NCBI RefSeq assembly: GCF_904849725.1
Contig: NC_058523.1
Location: 111,850,189 to 111,914,188 of the forward strand
Source of the DNA: Hordeum vulgare subsp. vulgare
Lineage: Eukaryota > Streptophyta > Magnoliopsida > Poales > Poaceae
DNA length: 64,000 bases
Reading direction: 5' to 3'
Made by a program: the position numbers and the translations under genes. Positions 1 through 12,376 of the stretch are shown here, one piece after another. Within the stretch, counting starts at the first letter, position 1, and every line of letters begins with the position of its first letter. The notes beneath the pieces were generated by a model, which was not told the DNA's origin, ran no database searches, and saw nothing but the letters and a program-made list of their open reading frames with translations.

Positions 1-471
1 ACCACGGATGACTATATATGGAATACATACCTACATTACATTGACGAATTGGAGCTAGTTACATATCTCTCCGTGTTATAACTGTTGCATGATGAATGTC
101 ATCCGGCATAATTATCCATCACCGATCCAATGCCTACGAGTTTTTTCTACTGGTCCTTGCTACATTACTTTCCCGCTACTGATGTCACTGCTGCTACTGT
201 TACTCTGTCGCTACTGTTGTCACTGCTGCTACTGTTACTCTGCCCCTACTATTGTCACTGCTACTATTACCGTCGCTACTGTTGCTATCACACCACTTTG
301 CTACTGATATTTTGCTGCAGATACTAAGTCTTTCAGGTGTGGTTGAATTGACAACTCAACTGCTAATACACGAGAATATTCTTTGGCTTCCCCTTGTGTC
401 GAATCAACAAATTTCGGTTGAATACTCTACCCTGGAAAATTGTTGCGATCGCCTATACTTGTGGGTTATCA
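1..471 (+). mobile_element. 3' part of an LTR from an unnamed LTR retrotransposon
   Basis: The stretch has no credible coding sequence. Positions 150-310 are imperfect repeats built on CTACTG and GTCACTGCTG. The segment ends at 471 in TTATCA, a typical LTR end, and the sequence then changes abruptly into the antisense gene of the surrounding Tat-like element. I infer an LTR inserted into that element with its left part outside the window. The family looks like a common Triticeae Gypsy LTR, but I cannot name it or confirm the target duplication. Confidence 0.55.
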
Positions 472-2265
472 TCGCGCCTCCAATAGAGGTCATCCAACTG
501 GATGACGATGATCAAAGACAACCTGCTGCTGAGGTGGAACCCATTGTGTCTGAGGTGCCTGTGGCGGAGATGCCTGTAGCAAGTGCTCCGCCTATCAGTT
601 CGGTCGTTGTCACCACAACGCCGACTGGATTACAATTGGGCGCTCCAGTTGTTTCTGCTGTAGCTTCAGAATTGATGTCGCCCACCACCGTGTACACGAC
701 GCGTCGTATCCCTAAAGATCAAACTGGTGCCGCCAAGGAAGCTATGATCTAGGCAGGGCTGATGACACAACAAGTGAAAGGAGCCTACGGCGCCATCGTC
801 TCCGTGTATAACAACAACGTGGTGCTCCAAGAAAACGTCTGAGTAAGTGCGACAGTAAGTTTGAATTCTGAATCACACCCAGTGGGTGCTTTTGTAGAAA
901 TGTCTTTATTTTATTTGTGTTCCAGTGGGGTCACTCCGAGTGAACCCACTGGGTGTAGTCCCCGAGACCGCTGTTGAGTGCTTGCACTGGCAGTGGTCTT
1001 AATTAGTAGAGACTTTTCTTTTTTGTTGATCACAGTCAGCCAGAGCTAATCTGGTTGAATTTTGAATCCAGTGGGGGCACGCTAAGTGCACCCACTGGGT
1101 GTAGTCCCCGAGACTATTATTAGTCTATAGTGAATGATAATAGTGTGAAGCACTTGAGTGTGTAATCTTTTTGGCTCGTCAGGACAAACCTGATCGAGTG
1201 ATCAGTCAGTGGGGTCACGCCGAGTGAACCCATTGGGTGTAGTCCCCGAGACCACTATCGAGTGCTTGCATCGGCAGGGGTCTGATCGGAAACATATCTT
1301 TTCCTTCAATCGAATGAAGTTTTTATCACTCGGAAGTGAATTTACTTTGACCATATATCACTCGAAAGTGAGATATACGTCGACTGATGTTTGTGTTCTG
1401 ATTCTTTCAGAAAGCTTGTGAAGTAGGCTCTGCATATGCTACCTTGGCTGGAGAAAAAGACTCAACTGGCTGCGAACCTGGAGGTGGCTACAAATGAAGT
1501 AGCTGCTTTGAAGAAAACACTGGAGGAGAAGGACAAAGCATTAGTGGAGGCTCAAGAAACCAGTAAGAGCTTGCAGGTGGAGGTGGAGAAAATGCAGAGA
1601 GAGCGGTCCAAGTGGATGAACCAGTTGAAGGATATGAGCAAGAGGGCGAATGCTCAAGAAACATATGTGCGAGACTTTGCCACCAAGATGCTGGAATTAC
1701 TCTCTGGTAAGTGTCTTGTCGAGTGAATCTTGTAATTGACTGGGTGTTATTTTGATGATGATCTTGAAACTTCTCCCCCACAAAATTCTGTCAAGACTTG
1801 GAGAAGGAAACTGAGGAGGTCTAGCCCTCGCTTGACCCAATCAATACTCCACTCAGTGACGGCGCGGCTCTGAATCTGTTCTGTGTGAACTCCCGGTTGA
1901 CGAAGGTGGAGAAGTACGCCACACGACTGAGGGCGGCTGTGATCAAGATCGACAAGAAGCTATGGCCAGAGGATGATCTCCAACATGACCTGGAAGCAAT
2001 GATGACTCGAATGGAGTAGATTCCTCAACGGGTTCTAGCGTGGAAGAAGTATGCTGCTTGGTGTGGGGCTGACGTGGCTTTGTCACTCGCCCGGGTCCAT
2101 TCTAAGGAGACTCAAGAGGAGAAGCTGAAGGCGCTGCAGGTTGCAAACACCAAGAAGCTATGTTTTGAAGACTTCATGGAGACCTTCATTGATACTGCAA
2201 CTCGCATCGCCGACGTCATCGACCTTGACACCTTCGTGGAACCAACCAGTCCAGGTGAGCCGTGA
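472..2265 (+). pseudogene. antisense gene of the minus-strand Tat-like element (C-terminal exons)
   Basis: Three exon-like blocks on the plus strand (antisense to the element) match the antisense gene of the other copy. Block 472-~840 is acidic, with EVIQLDDDDQ near its start. Block ~1415-1706 begins after TTTCAG and encodes a Lys/Glu-rich coiled coil. Block ~1794-2265 runs to TGA at 2263-2265 and includes KKLWPEDD and EEKLKALQVANTKKL. The second block ends at a consensus donor (CTCTG then GTAAGT), and the third starts after an AG. In-frame stops at about 1822 and 2017 make this copy a pseudogene. The protein belongs to the additional ORFs known from Tat/Retand elements. Its function is unknown, and the coiled coil suggests oligomerisation. 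Confidence 0.7.
924..1278. repeat. dispersed intron repeat of the antisense gene
   Basis: A ~55-70 bp motif containing CCCACTGGGTGTAGTCCCCG recurs three times (about 924-995, 1070-1125 and 1207-1278), spaced by about 140 bp. It lies in the intron between the first two antisense exons. The plus-strand Tat copy has the reverse complement at the same relative place (about 29275-29340, 29430-29475 and 29560-29610). Each unit contains a short inverted pair (CCAGTGGG with CCCACTGG), so it could form a hairpin. Confidence 0.7.
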
Positions 2266-2504
2266 GGAAGTCGAACACTTCGTGAGAAAAACATTTATTT
2301 GCCTCGGTATGCCGAGTGGTTATGTAAACATTTTAAACTTCGTTCAGGTAATAACCCGAGTGCTTTTGTCTTGCGCGGATAACCTTGATGTGCGCCGGGT
2401 GTCATTGATGTGCTTGTTTTGACTGAATTTGAGTTTATCTTTGTCGAATGAAGTTTACTTTTTTGGGGATGCTCTGGGCATACGCAAAGTCTTCCCTCCT
2501 AAGC

Positions 2505-3765
2505 GAAGCTTGATTCGTAGTTGGGGTGGGGCTAAGTGAAGTCTGATTCGCAGTTGGGCGGGGTTTCGTCACTTAGGCGAATCTGGTTCGCGGCTAAGTC
2601 TCCGAGTGTGAGGGTAGCTCTTCACTCGGAGAAGTTTTTTAACTTAGGCAAATCTGGTTCGTGTCTAAGCCCCTGAGTGAGAGGGTAGCTCTTTACTCGG
2701 AGAAGTTTTTTAACTTAGGTGAATCTACTTCACGTCTAAGCCCTCGAGCGAGAGGGTAGCTCTTGACTCGGAGAAGTTTTTAACTTAGGCGAATCTGATT
2801 CACAGCTAATTTCCCGAGTGAGAGGGTAGCTCTTCACTTGGAGAAGTTTTTTAACTTAGGCGAATCTGGTTCGCGGCTAAGCCCCCGAGTGAGAGGATAG
2901 CTCTTCAATCGGAGAAGTTTTTTAACTTAGGCGAATCTGGTCCGCGGCTAAGGCTCCGAGTGAGAGGGTAGCCCTTCACTCAGAGAAGTTTTCTAACTTA
3001 GGCGAATCTGGTTCGCAGCTAAGCCCCCGAGTGAGAGGGTAGCTCTCCACTCGGAGAAGTTTTCTAACTTAGGCGAATCTGGTTCGCGCCTAAGCCCATG
3101 AGTGAGAGGGTAGCTCTTCACTCGGAGAAATTTTCTAACTTAGGCGAATCTAGTTTCCGGCTAAGCCCCCGAGTGATAGTGTAGCTCTTCACTCACAGAA
3201 GTTTTTTCATTTAGGCAAATCTGGTTCGCAGCTAAGCCCCCAAGTGAGAGGGTATCTCTTCACTCGGAGAAGTTTTTTAACTTAGGCGAATCTGGTTCGC
3301 GGCTAAGTCTCCGAGTGAGAGGGTAGCCCTTCACTCGGAGAAGTTTTTTAACTTAGGCGAATCAGTTTGTAGCTAAGTCCCCGAGTGAGAGGGTAGCTCT
3401 TCACTCGAAGAAGTTTTTTAACTTAGGCGAATCTGGTTCGCGGCTATCCGAGTAAGAGGGTAGCTCTTCACTCACCGAATTTTTCTAACTTAGGCGAATC
3501 TGGTTCGCGGCTAAGCCCTCGAGTGAGAGGGTAGCTCTTCACTCGAAGAAGTTTTCTAACTTAGGCGGATCTGGTTCGCGGCTAAGCCCTTGGTAGCTCT
3601 TCACTCGGAGAAGTTTTTTAACTTAGGCAAATCTGGTTCGCGGCTAAGCCCCCGAGTGAGAGGGTAGCTCTTCACTCGGAGAAGTTTTTTAACTTAGGCG
3701 AATCTGGTTCGCGGCTAAGCCCCCGAGTGAGAGGGTAGCTCTTCACTCGGAGAAGTTTTCTAGAC
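2505..3765. repeat. ~71-bp tandem repeat array of the Tat-like element
   Basis: About 17-18 head-to-tail units start with AACTTAGGCGAATCTGG and continue through CTAAGCCCCCGAGTGAGAG to CACTCGGAGAAGTTTT. Units differ by point changes and a few short deletions, for example near 3445 and 3590. The array lies between the integrase end and the antisense gene, exactly where the plus-strand copy has its own array (26815-28105). It is a hypervariable 3' region of the kind described for Tat/Ogre elements. It is not a CRISPR array, because no unique spacers separate the units. Confidence 0.95.
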
Positions 3766-3879
3766 CGGAGTCAACAGATATATTGCAGTAATCAAAACTT
3801 CTGGCAAGTAAATTGCTTTAGGGAATCTTGTTCGTTACATCAAAACAGTCGCTAATCAGGCATAAAAACGCTTAAGTAG

Positions 3880-6800
3880 ATCTCCATTCCACGCCCGCAG
3901 CTCGTCGATCCTCTTCTCCAGATTGTAGAGTCGGTAGGCTCCGTTGTTCAGCACCTTGGAGACGATTAAGGGTCCTTCCCACGCGGGAGCCAACTTGTGT
4001 GGTCTCTGCTCATGTACTCAGAGCACCAAATCACCTACTTGGAACGTCCGACTCGTGACGTGTCTTGAATGGAACTGCCGCAAGTCTTGTTGGTAGATCG
4101 TCGATCGAATCAGGGCCATCTCGCTCAGAGATCGACTCCGTCCTGTCGGGCTTGTTTAGCTTCGGCTTCTAGAAGAGTTCAACTCGGGGAGAATTGTGAA
4201 GCAAATCACTCGGAAGGACAGACTTTGCTTTGTATACAAGAAAGAACGGAGACCGCCCAGTCGACCTGTTCGGGGTCGTTCTGAATCCCCACAGCATAGA
4301 AGGTAGCTCGGTGACCCAAGCGCCTGCATCGTGTCCAATTTCTTGCAGGAGACGAGGATTTAATCCTTGAAGTATGATTCCATTCACCCGTTCAGCTTGA
4401 CAGTTGGTTTGGGGGTGAGCAACGGATGCGTAATCCACTCGGGTTCCTTGGTTGGAGCAAAAACTCTTGAATTCATCCCAGTCGAAGTTCGATCCATTAT
4501 TAGTGATGATGCTATGTAGAACCGCAAATCAGAAAGTGATTTCCCTCATGAACTTGATTGCAGTACGTGCATCTAGCTTTTTGATTGGCTTGGCCTCTAT
4601 CCACTTGGTGAATTTGTCGACTGCAACTAGCAAATGAGTGAATACGCCCAGTCCTATGCGGAAGGGTCCGACCATGTCCAAGCCCCACACGGCAAACAAC
4701 CATATGAGGGGGATTGTCTTCAGAGCACATGACGACTTGTGCGACTTGTTGGAGTAAAACTGGCAGCCTTCGCAGTGGTCTACAAGCTCCTTGGCCATTT
4801 CACTCGCACGTGGCGAGAAGAATCCAGCTCGGAAAGCTTTGGCAATGATGGCTTTGGAGGATGCATGATGACCACAGGTTCCCGAGTGAATTTCTTCCAA
4901 AATGAGTCGGCCTTCCTCAGGGGAAATGCACCACTGAGCTACGCTAGTCACACTTTCCTTATAGAGCTGATCTCCCATGACTGTGAAGGCCTTCGACCTG
5001 CGGACAATCTGTCTAGCTTCGTCTTCATCTTTGGGTAGCTCTCGCCGCAGGATGTATGCAATATACGACACTGTCCACTCGGGCGTGACCACTCGAATCT
5101 GCATGATTAGATCAACAACCGCTGGGATTTCAACTTCAGTCAAATCAGATGCACTTGCAGGCTGAGGAGGTCTCTTCAGTGAACGGATCTTCCTGGACAG
5201 AAGGGGCGTGTATGTGCTCTAAACAAACATCGCTGGGCACAATTTTCCGACTGGATCCGATTTTTGCCAACTCATCAGCAGCTTGATTCTTCAATCGAGG
5301 AACGTGATGAAGTTCCAAACCTTCAAACCTTTTCTCAAGCTTTCTTACTGCGTTGCAGTACCCAGTCATGGTAGGGTTTCTCACATCCCAGTCTTTCATC
5401 ACTTGATTAACCACTAGATCCGAGTCACCGTATACCATCAAGCTTCTGATGCCGAGTGAGATGGCCACACGCAACCCGCAAAGGAGAACTTCGTACTCTG
5501 CCTCATTGTTAGAAGAATCAAAGTGAATCTGCAATACGTAACTGAGCTTGTCACCCTTCGGGGATATAAGAACTACGCCTGCACCAGAACCACTCAGCAT
5601 CTTCGAGCCGTCAAAGAACATGGTCCAATGTGCCGAATGAGTAGGGGTTGGTTGTTGTTGTTCCACCCATTCAGCCATGAAATCCGAAAGAGCTTGAGAT
5701 CTGATTGCTTTCTTGGCTTCGAACTTGATGTCACAATATAATAGTTCCATTGCCCATTTTGCCACTCGGCCTGATGCATCTCGATTGTGAAGGATTTCTG
5801 ACAATGAGGCATCGCTGACAACAGACACCGAGTGATCTTGAAAGTAATGAGCTACCTTCTTTGCAGTCATGTAAATAACATAGAGAAGCTTCTGATAGTG
5901 GGGATATCTCTACTTGGAAGGAGTCAATACCTCAGAAACAAAATACAATGGGCGCTGAATCTTATAAGCCTTGCCTTCCTCCTCTCGCTCAACTATCAGG
6001 ACTGTGCTGACGACTTGATTTGTAGCCGCAATGTATAAGAGGAGTGGCTCTTTGCTATACGGAGCAGCAAGAACCGGCTGGGTGGATAGCAGAGTCTTTA
6101 ACTCGACGAATGCAGCTTCTGATTCGGGAGTCCACTCGAAGGTATCTCACTTCTTCATGAGTCGGTATAATGGTAAGGCTTTCTCTTCGGGTCGAGATAT
6201 GAATCTGCTTAATGCTGCCAAACATCATGTAGCTTCTGGACGTCGTGTACTCACACAAGGATTTTCATTCGGACGATTGCCCCGATCTTTTCGGGGTTAA
6301 CATCGATTCCTCGTTCGGAAACAAGAAAACCGAGTAACTTGCCGCTGGGGACTCCGAATGTGCACTTGGCTGGGTTGAGCTTGATGTCGTACCTTCGAAG
6401 GTTGGCAAACATTTCTTCCAAGTCGGTCAGCAGGTCGGAACCTTTGCATAACTTGACTACAATATTGTCCATGTATGCCTCCACGTTCTGACTGATCTTA
6501 TCAAGGAGGCATTTCTGAATCATGCGCATAAAAGTAGCGCCTGCATTTTTGAGACCGAATGGCATAGTGATGTAGCATAAGCACCCAAACGGGGTGATGA
6601 AGGCGTTTTTATTTCATCTACGCCATCCAGACGGATCTGGTGGTACCCATAGTAAGCATCTAAAAAATACAATCGCTCACATCCCGCAGTTGAGTCAACA
6701 ATCTGATCTATGCGGGGGAGTGGGAAGTAGTCTTTCGGGCAGACCCGATTGATATACTTGAAGTCGATGCACATTCGGAGTGACTTGTCCTTCTTAGGCA

Positions 6801-6990
6801 CCATGATAACATTCGCGAGCCACTCGGAGTGGTAAACCTCGCGAATGAACTTGGCCTCTAGGAGCTTAGCCACCTCCTCGCCGATTGCTTTCCTTTTCTA
6901 TGTGGCGTACCGACGCAGATGTTCCTTGACAGGTCGAGCTTTGGGGTCGACCCTCAGTCGGTGCTCAGCCAGTTTCCTGGGCACACCAGG
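3880..6990 (-). pseudogene. pol: pol of the minus-strand Tat-like element (RT, RNase H, integrase)
   Basis: On the minus strand, RT (about 6990-6250) includes FLDAYYGYHQIRL and a degraded YMDNIVV box where the active copy has YMDD. RNase H and a second archaeal-type RNase H (about 6240-5145) follow, with MFFDGSKMLSGSGAG and NEAEYEVLL. Integrase (5143 to about 3880) has the HHCC finger (SGTCGHHASS and CEGCQF) and the core start WGLDMVGPFR. The frame is broken near 6560-6600, 6250, 5880, 5145, 4530 and 4440, and YMDD has become YMDN, so no active enzyme can be made. Confidence 0.85.
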
Positions 6991-7056
6991 CATGTCAGCA
7001 GGCTTCCATGCGAAGATGTCCCAGTTCTCACTGAGGAACAGGATGAGCTCGACTTT

Positions 7057-8253
7057 CTATTTAGGATCAAGAGTTGTTGAGATGTTGGTCGGGGCAGCGG
7101 TGGGATCCGTCGGGTGAATGTTGGCTTTCTTGATTTCGCGTGCCGATTGGAATGCAGACTCGGAAGCTGGCTTCTTCGGGTGCATCAGTTCGATGGGGTC
7201 TGCTGTCTGCCGGTACTCGTCGAGCTCCGCCATTGCCAACTGCTGGTCGGTGATCCTGGAGCCCTGCTACAAACATTCTTCTGCCCTCTGCCGATTGTCG
7301 GTGATGGTGATGACTCCCTTCGGCCCTGGCATCTTCATCTTTAGATATACGTAACATGGTCGGGCCATGAAACGTACATATGTTGGACGACCAAGTATGG
7401 CGTGGTAGGCACTCTGGAAGTCCACCACCTTGAACGTGAGTTTCTCTTTGCGGAAGTTGTTGTCACAGCCGAAAACGATGTCTAACATGATCTGGCTGAG
7501 TGACTTGCCTTTCTTCCCTGGGATCACTATGTGAAACTACATATTGCTCTCGCTGAGTTTGGACAGCGGAATGCCCATCCCCTTGAGAGTGTTGGCGTAC
7601 ATGATGTTCAAGCCACTCCCTCCATCCATCAACACCTTGCGTAGTCAAACTCCTTGAACCACTGGATCGACAACAAGAGCCTGACGTCCCAGGGTGGGTA
7701 CATGGGTCGGATGATCCGACTGGTCAAAGGTGATGGCAATCTACGACCACTTGAGATATGTTGGGGCGGAAGCAGATGCCATGTTGACCTCTCGGTTGAC
7801 CACTTTCAGTCGACTCTTGCTTTCAATGTCAGCAAACATCATCAGAGTGGCATGGACCTTGGGGAAAGGGTCTTCTTGCACGTCGTATTCCTTCTCCTGG
7901 TCTTTCTCACTCGACTGATCCTCTCCGAATTTATGGATCAATAGACGACACTGTCGAGTGGTATGCTTAGGCACTATAGCGGTGCCTTCTTCATATATTT
8001 TTGTGTGGATTGCACACGACTGATCAAGGATATCTGGTCGTGACTGCTTTTTGAATTTCTTGGGGGGAATTGACTCTTGGCCTTTCCCTTGAACTTTCCT
8101 ACTCCCAGAGCGGCTGCTTCTGTCGGCGGTGTGCGCATCACCTTCTTCTTCTGCTTTCGGTTGGAATTGGCATCTCCGTCGACCGCCTTGCCCTTGCCGC
8201 TGCGGGGACGATCTTCTTCTTCCCCATTGGCATAGCGGGTTGCTATCTCCATC
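7057..8253 (-). pseudogene. gag-pro: gag C-terminus and protease region of the minus-strand Tat-like element
   Basis: Minus-strand translations match the plus copy: the gag-to-protease linker (MATRYANGEEEDRPRSGKGK from 8261 down), LTFKVVDFQSAYHAILGRPT of the protease fold, and the C-terminal segment ending LDPK. The stop after LDPK is TAG at 7059-7057, the same place as the TAG in the other copy. Several frameshifts separate the pieces. The BARE element at 8254-12710 interrupts the gene, and the gag N-terminus resumes at 12716. Confidence 0.8.
8249..8253. repeat. left target-site duplication CCATC of the BARE element
   Basis: CCATC lies directly before the LTR start TGTTGCAAATATG and is repeated at 12711-12715 directly after the LTR end. 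This proves insertion into the Tat gag region. Confidence 0.9.
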
Positions 8254-10042
8254 TGTTGCAAATATGCCCTAGAGGCAATAATAAATTAGTTATTATTATA
8301 CTTCCTTATTCATGATAATCGTTTATTATCCATGTTATAATTGTATTGATTGGAAACACAAATACATGTGTGGATACATAGACAAAACACTGTCCCTGGT
8401 GAGCCTCTAGTTGACTAGCTCGTTGATCAAAGATGGTCAAGGTTTCTTGGCCATGGACAAGTGTTGTCACTTGATAACGGGATCACATCATTAGGAGAAT
8501 GATGTGATGGACAAGACCCAAACTATAAATGTAGCATATGATTGTGTCAGTTTATTGTTACTGTTTTCTGCATGTCAATGTATTTGTTCCTATAGCCATG
8601 AGATCATGAAACTCCCGGACACCGGAGGAATACCTTGTGGGTTATCAAACGTCACAACGTAACTGGGTGACTATAAAGGTGCTCTACAGGTATGTCCAAA
8701 GGTGTCTGTTGGGTTGGCATGGATCAAGACTGGGATTTGTCACTCCGTGTGACGGAGAGGTATATCGGGGCCCACTCGGTAATACAACATCACAACAAGC
8801 CTTGCAAGCAATGTGACTAAGGAGTTAGTTACGAGGTCTTGTATTACGGAACGAGTAAAGATACTTGCCGGTAACGATATTGAAATAGGTATAGAGATAC
8901 CGACGATCGAATCTCGGGCAAGTAACATACCGAAGGACAAAGGGAATAGTATACAAGATTATATGAATCCTTGACATAGACGTTCAACCGATAGAGATCT
9001 TCGTATAATATGTAGGAACTAATATGGACATCCAGGTCCCGCTGTTGGTTATTGACCGGAGAGTATCTCAGGTCATGTCTACATAGTTCTCGAACCCGTA
9101 GGGTCTGCACGCTTAAGGTTCGATGACGTTTCGGTATAGTTGAGTTATATGTGTTGGTGACTGAAGTTTTGTTCAGAGTCCCGGATGAGATCTCGTACGT
9201 CACGGGGAGTTCCTGAATGGTCCGGAAATGAAGATTGATATATAGGAAGTTGGTGTTTGGATTCCGGAGGTTTTCGGGCATTGCCGGCAGTGTACCGGGA
9301 GTGACGAATGGGTTCCGGGGGCCCACTGGGTGGGCCCACCATGCCCCAAGGGGTCCACATGGGTTTATTGGATGCGCAATAAGGTATAATGGGCTGACAA
9401 AGTCATCCAAGGAAAGCCCATGAGGAAAAAGTGGAAAATCCAAAAGAGGTGGGAAAATAAGGAAGGAGTCCTAATCAAAGTGGGATTGGAGGAGGACTCC
9501 TCCCTTCCCCACTTCGGCCGACCCAAGGAGGCCTTCCTTGGCGCACCAAGGCTGCCTCCCCACTCCTCCTATATATACTAGAGGTTTAGGGCTTTTGAGA
9601 CACAACTTTGCCACGTGTTGCCCTCTCCTCTAGATCATAGTTCTTCCTCTAGATCGGTTTTCTACGGAGCTCGGGCGGAGCCCTGCAGGAATAGATCATC
9701 ACCATCACCGGCGTGCCGTCACGCTGCCGGAGAACTCGTCTACTTCCCTGCCCCTCTTGCTGGATCAAGAAGGCGGAGATCGTCGTCGAGCTGTACGTGT
9801 GTGGAACGCGGAGGTGCCGTCCGTTCGACACTTGATTAGAACGGATCGTGGGATGGATTGCTAGACAGTTCGTGGGACGGATCGTGAAGACATACCACTA
9901 CATCAACCGCGTTTATTAACGCTTCCGCTTATCGATCAATAAGGGTATGTGGATCCATTCTCCCTCTTGTAGATGAACATCACCATGATAGGTCTTCGTG
10001 TGCGTAGGAAAATTTTTGTTTCCCAAGCAACGTTACCCAAGA
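8254..10042 (+). repeat. BARE-type 5' LTR
   Basis: This is about 1789 bp, the normal BARE/Angela LTR length, from TGTTG to ACCCAAGA. A TATA motif in TCCTATATATACTAGAGG lies near 9568-9580 and would start the element's transcript in the LTR. ORFs within it (for example minus 8844-9443) are chance open frames. The end is one or two bases changed from the usual CCCAACA. Confidence 0.9.
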
Positions 10043-10043
10043 G

Positions 10044-10056
10044 TGGAATCATGAGC
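10044..10056 (+). other. degenerate initiator-Met tRNA primer-binding site of BARE
   Basis: TGGAATCATGAGC lies just after the LTR end, where BARE elements have TGGTATCAGAGC. The match is displaced by small changes, so priming would be poor. Confidence 0.7.
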
Positions 10057-10059
10057 TAG

Positions 10060-12376
10060 GTTCATGCGTAGATGTAATCTCGAGTAGAACACAAAAGTTT
10101 TGTGGGCGTTGATATTCGATTTGCTGCCCTCCTTAGTCTTTTCTCGATTCGGCGGTATTGTTGGATTGAAGCGGCCTGTACCAACCTTACTCGCACGCTT
10201 ACGAGAGACCGGTTTCATCAACTAACATGCAACTTGTTGCATAACGATAACTGGCGGGTGTCTGTTTATTAACCTTTAGTTGAATTGGATTTGACCGAGG
10301 CGGTCCTTGGAGAGAGGTTAAATAGCAGTTTGCACATCTCCGTTGTGGTTTTGCGTAACTAAGATGCGATCATACTAGATACCCATAGCAGCCACGTAAA
10401 ACATGCAACAAGAAATTAGAGGACGTCTAACTTGTTTTTATAGGGTATGCATGTGATGTGATATGGCCAAAGACATGATGTAATATATTGGATGTATGAG
10501 ATGATCATGTTGTAATAGTTAAATATCGACTTGCACGTCGATGCTACGGCAACCGACAGGAGCCATAGGGTTGTCTTTAAACTAACGTTTGTGTTTGGAG
10601 ATGCGTTTACTATATTAATAGGTTGTAGCTTTAGTAGTAATAGCATAGATAGCATGCCAACCTCGATGGCGGCACGATGATGGAGATCATGGTGGGGCGC
10701 CGGTGACGATGAAGATCAAGTCGATGCTTTGGTGATGGAAATCAAGAAGCACAAGATCTTGGCCATATCATCTCACTTATGAATTGCATGTGATGTTAAT
10801 CCTTTTATGCACCTTATTTTTTTAGAACGATAGTAGCATTATAAGGTGATCCCTCGCTTAAATTTCAAGATAAAATTGCATTCTCCCCGACTGTGCACCG
10901 TTGAGACAGTTCGTCGTTTCGAGACACCACGTGATGATCGGGTGTGATAGACTCAACTTTCCCATACAACGGGTGCAAAAAAATGCACACGCGGAACACT
11001 CGGGTTAAACTTGACAAGCCTAGCATGTACAGACATGGCCTTGGAACACAAGAGACCGAAAGATCGAGCATGAATCATATAGTTGATATGATAAACATGG
11101 AGATGTTCACCACTGAAACTATACTCAACTCACGTGATGATCGGACTTTAGTTAAATGGATTTGGATCATGCGCCACTCGAATGACTAGAGGGATGTCTA
11201 TTTGAGTGGGAGTTCTTAAGTAATATGATTAATTGAACTAATTATCATGAACATAGTCAAAAGGTCTTTGAAAATTATGTTGTAGTTTGCGTTGTAGCTC
11301 TACTGTTTTTATATGTTCCTAGAGAAAATTTAGTTGAAAGATGATAGTAGCAACTTTGCGGACCGAGTCCTTGAACTGAGGATTGTCCTCATTGCTGCGT
11401 AGCAGGCTTATGTCCTTAATGCACCGCTCGGTGTGCTGCACCTGAGCATCGTCCGTGGATGTTGCGAACATCTGACATACACGTTTTTGATGACTACGTG
11501 ATAGTTCAGTGTGTAATACTTAACGACTTAGAATTGCGGCATTGAAGACGTTTTTAACCGTCATGGAACATATGAGATGTTATAAGAGATGAAATTGGGA
11601 TTTCATGCTCGTGCCCTTGTTGAGAGGTATGAGACCTCCGGCAAGATTCTCTGTCTACAAAGTAAAGGATAAAAGCTCAATCATTGAGCATGTGCTCAGA
11701 TTGTTCAAGTGCAACAGTCGCTTGAATCAAGTGGGAGTTGATCTTCCAGATGAGATAGTGATGGTTCTCCAAAGTCACTGCCACCAAGCTACTAGAGCTT
11801 CGTGATGAACTATAAACATATCAAGGATATATATGATGATCCTTGAGCGATTCGCAATGTTTGACAATGTGATAGTAGAAATCAAGTAGGAGCATCAATT
11901 GTTGATGGTTAGTAAAACCACTAGTTTCAAGAAGGGCAAGAGCTAGAAGGGGTACTTCATGAAACGGCAAACCAGTTGCTGCTCTAAAGAAGAGACCCAA
12001 GGTTAAACCCAAACCCTAGACTAAGTGCTTCTGTTATGAGGGGAACAGTCATTGAGGCGGAACTACCCTAGATACTTGGTAGATGAGAAGGCTGGCAAAG
12101 TCGACAGAAGTATATTTGATATAGATGATATTGATGTGTACCTTCCTAGTATTCCTAGTAGCACCAGGGTATTAGATACCGGTTCAGTTGCTAAGTGTTA
12201 GTAACTCGAAGTTATAGCTACGGATTAAAAGGATACTAGCAAGGGTGAGGTGACGATGTGTGTTGGAAGTAATTCCTAGGTTGATGTGATCAAACATCGC
12301 ACGCTCCCTCTACCATTGGGATTGGTGTTAAACCTAAATAATTGCTATTTGGTGTTTGCGTTGAGCATGAACATCG
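10060..12376 (+). pseudogene. gag: decayed leader, gag and protease start of the BARE element
   Basis: Positions 10060 to about 11300 are non-coding leader. From about 11600 the gag can be followed in pieces, such as VDLPDEIVMVLQSH near 11735. A zinc-knuckle remnant follows near 12027 (KCFCYEGN-like). Next comes the start of the protease region around 12120-12370, including LPLPLGLVLNLNNCY, where the family has an Asp-protease domain. Many stops and frameshifts are present. At about 12376 the sequence jumps into the 3' part of the LTR, so pol and most of the 3' LTR were removed by one deletion. Confidence 0.75.

Noticed and set aside
2505..3765. CRISPR-like array of ~70-bp repeats
   Set aside because: Units are contiguous with no unique spacers, lie in a plant retrotransposon, and a related array exists at the same place in another copy.
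8844..9443. 199-codon minus-strand ORF
   Set aside because: Lies entirely in the BARE LTR. LTR sequence of this family is non-coding, and the ORF has no domain.
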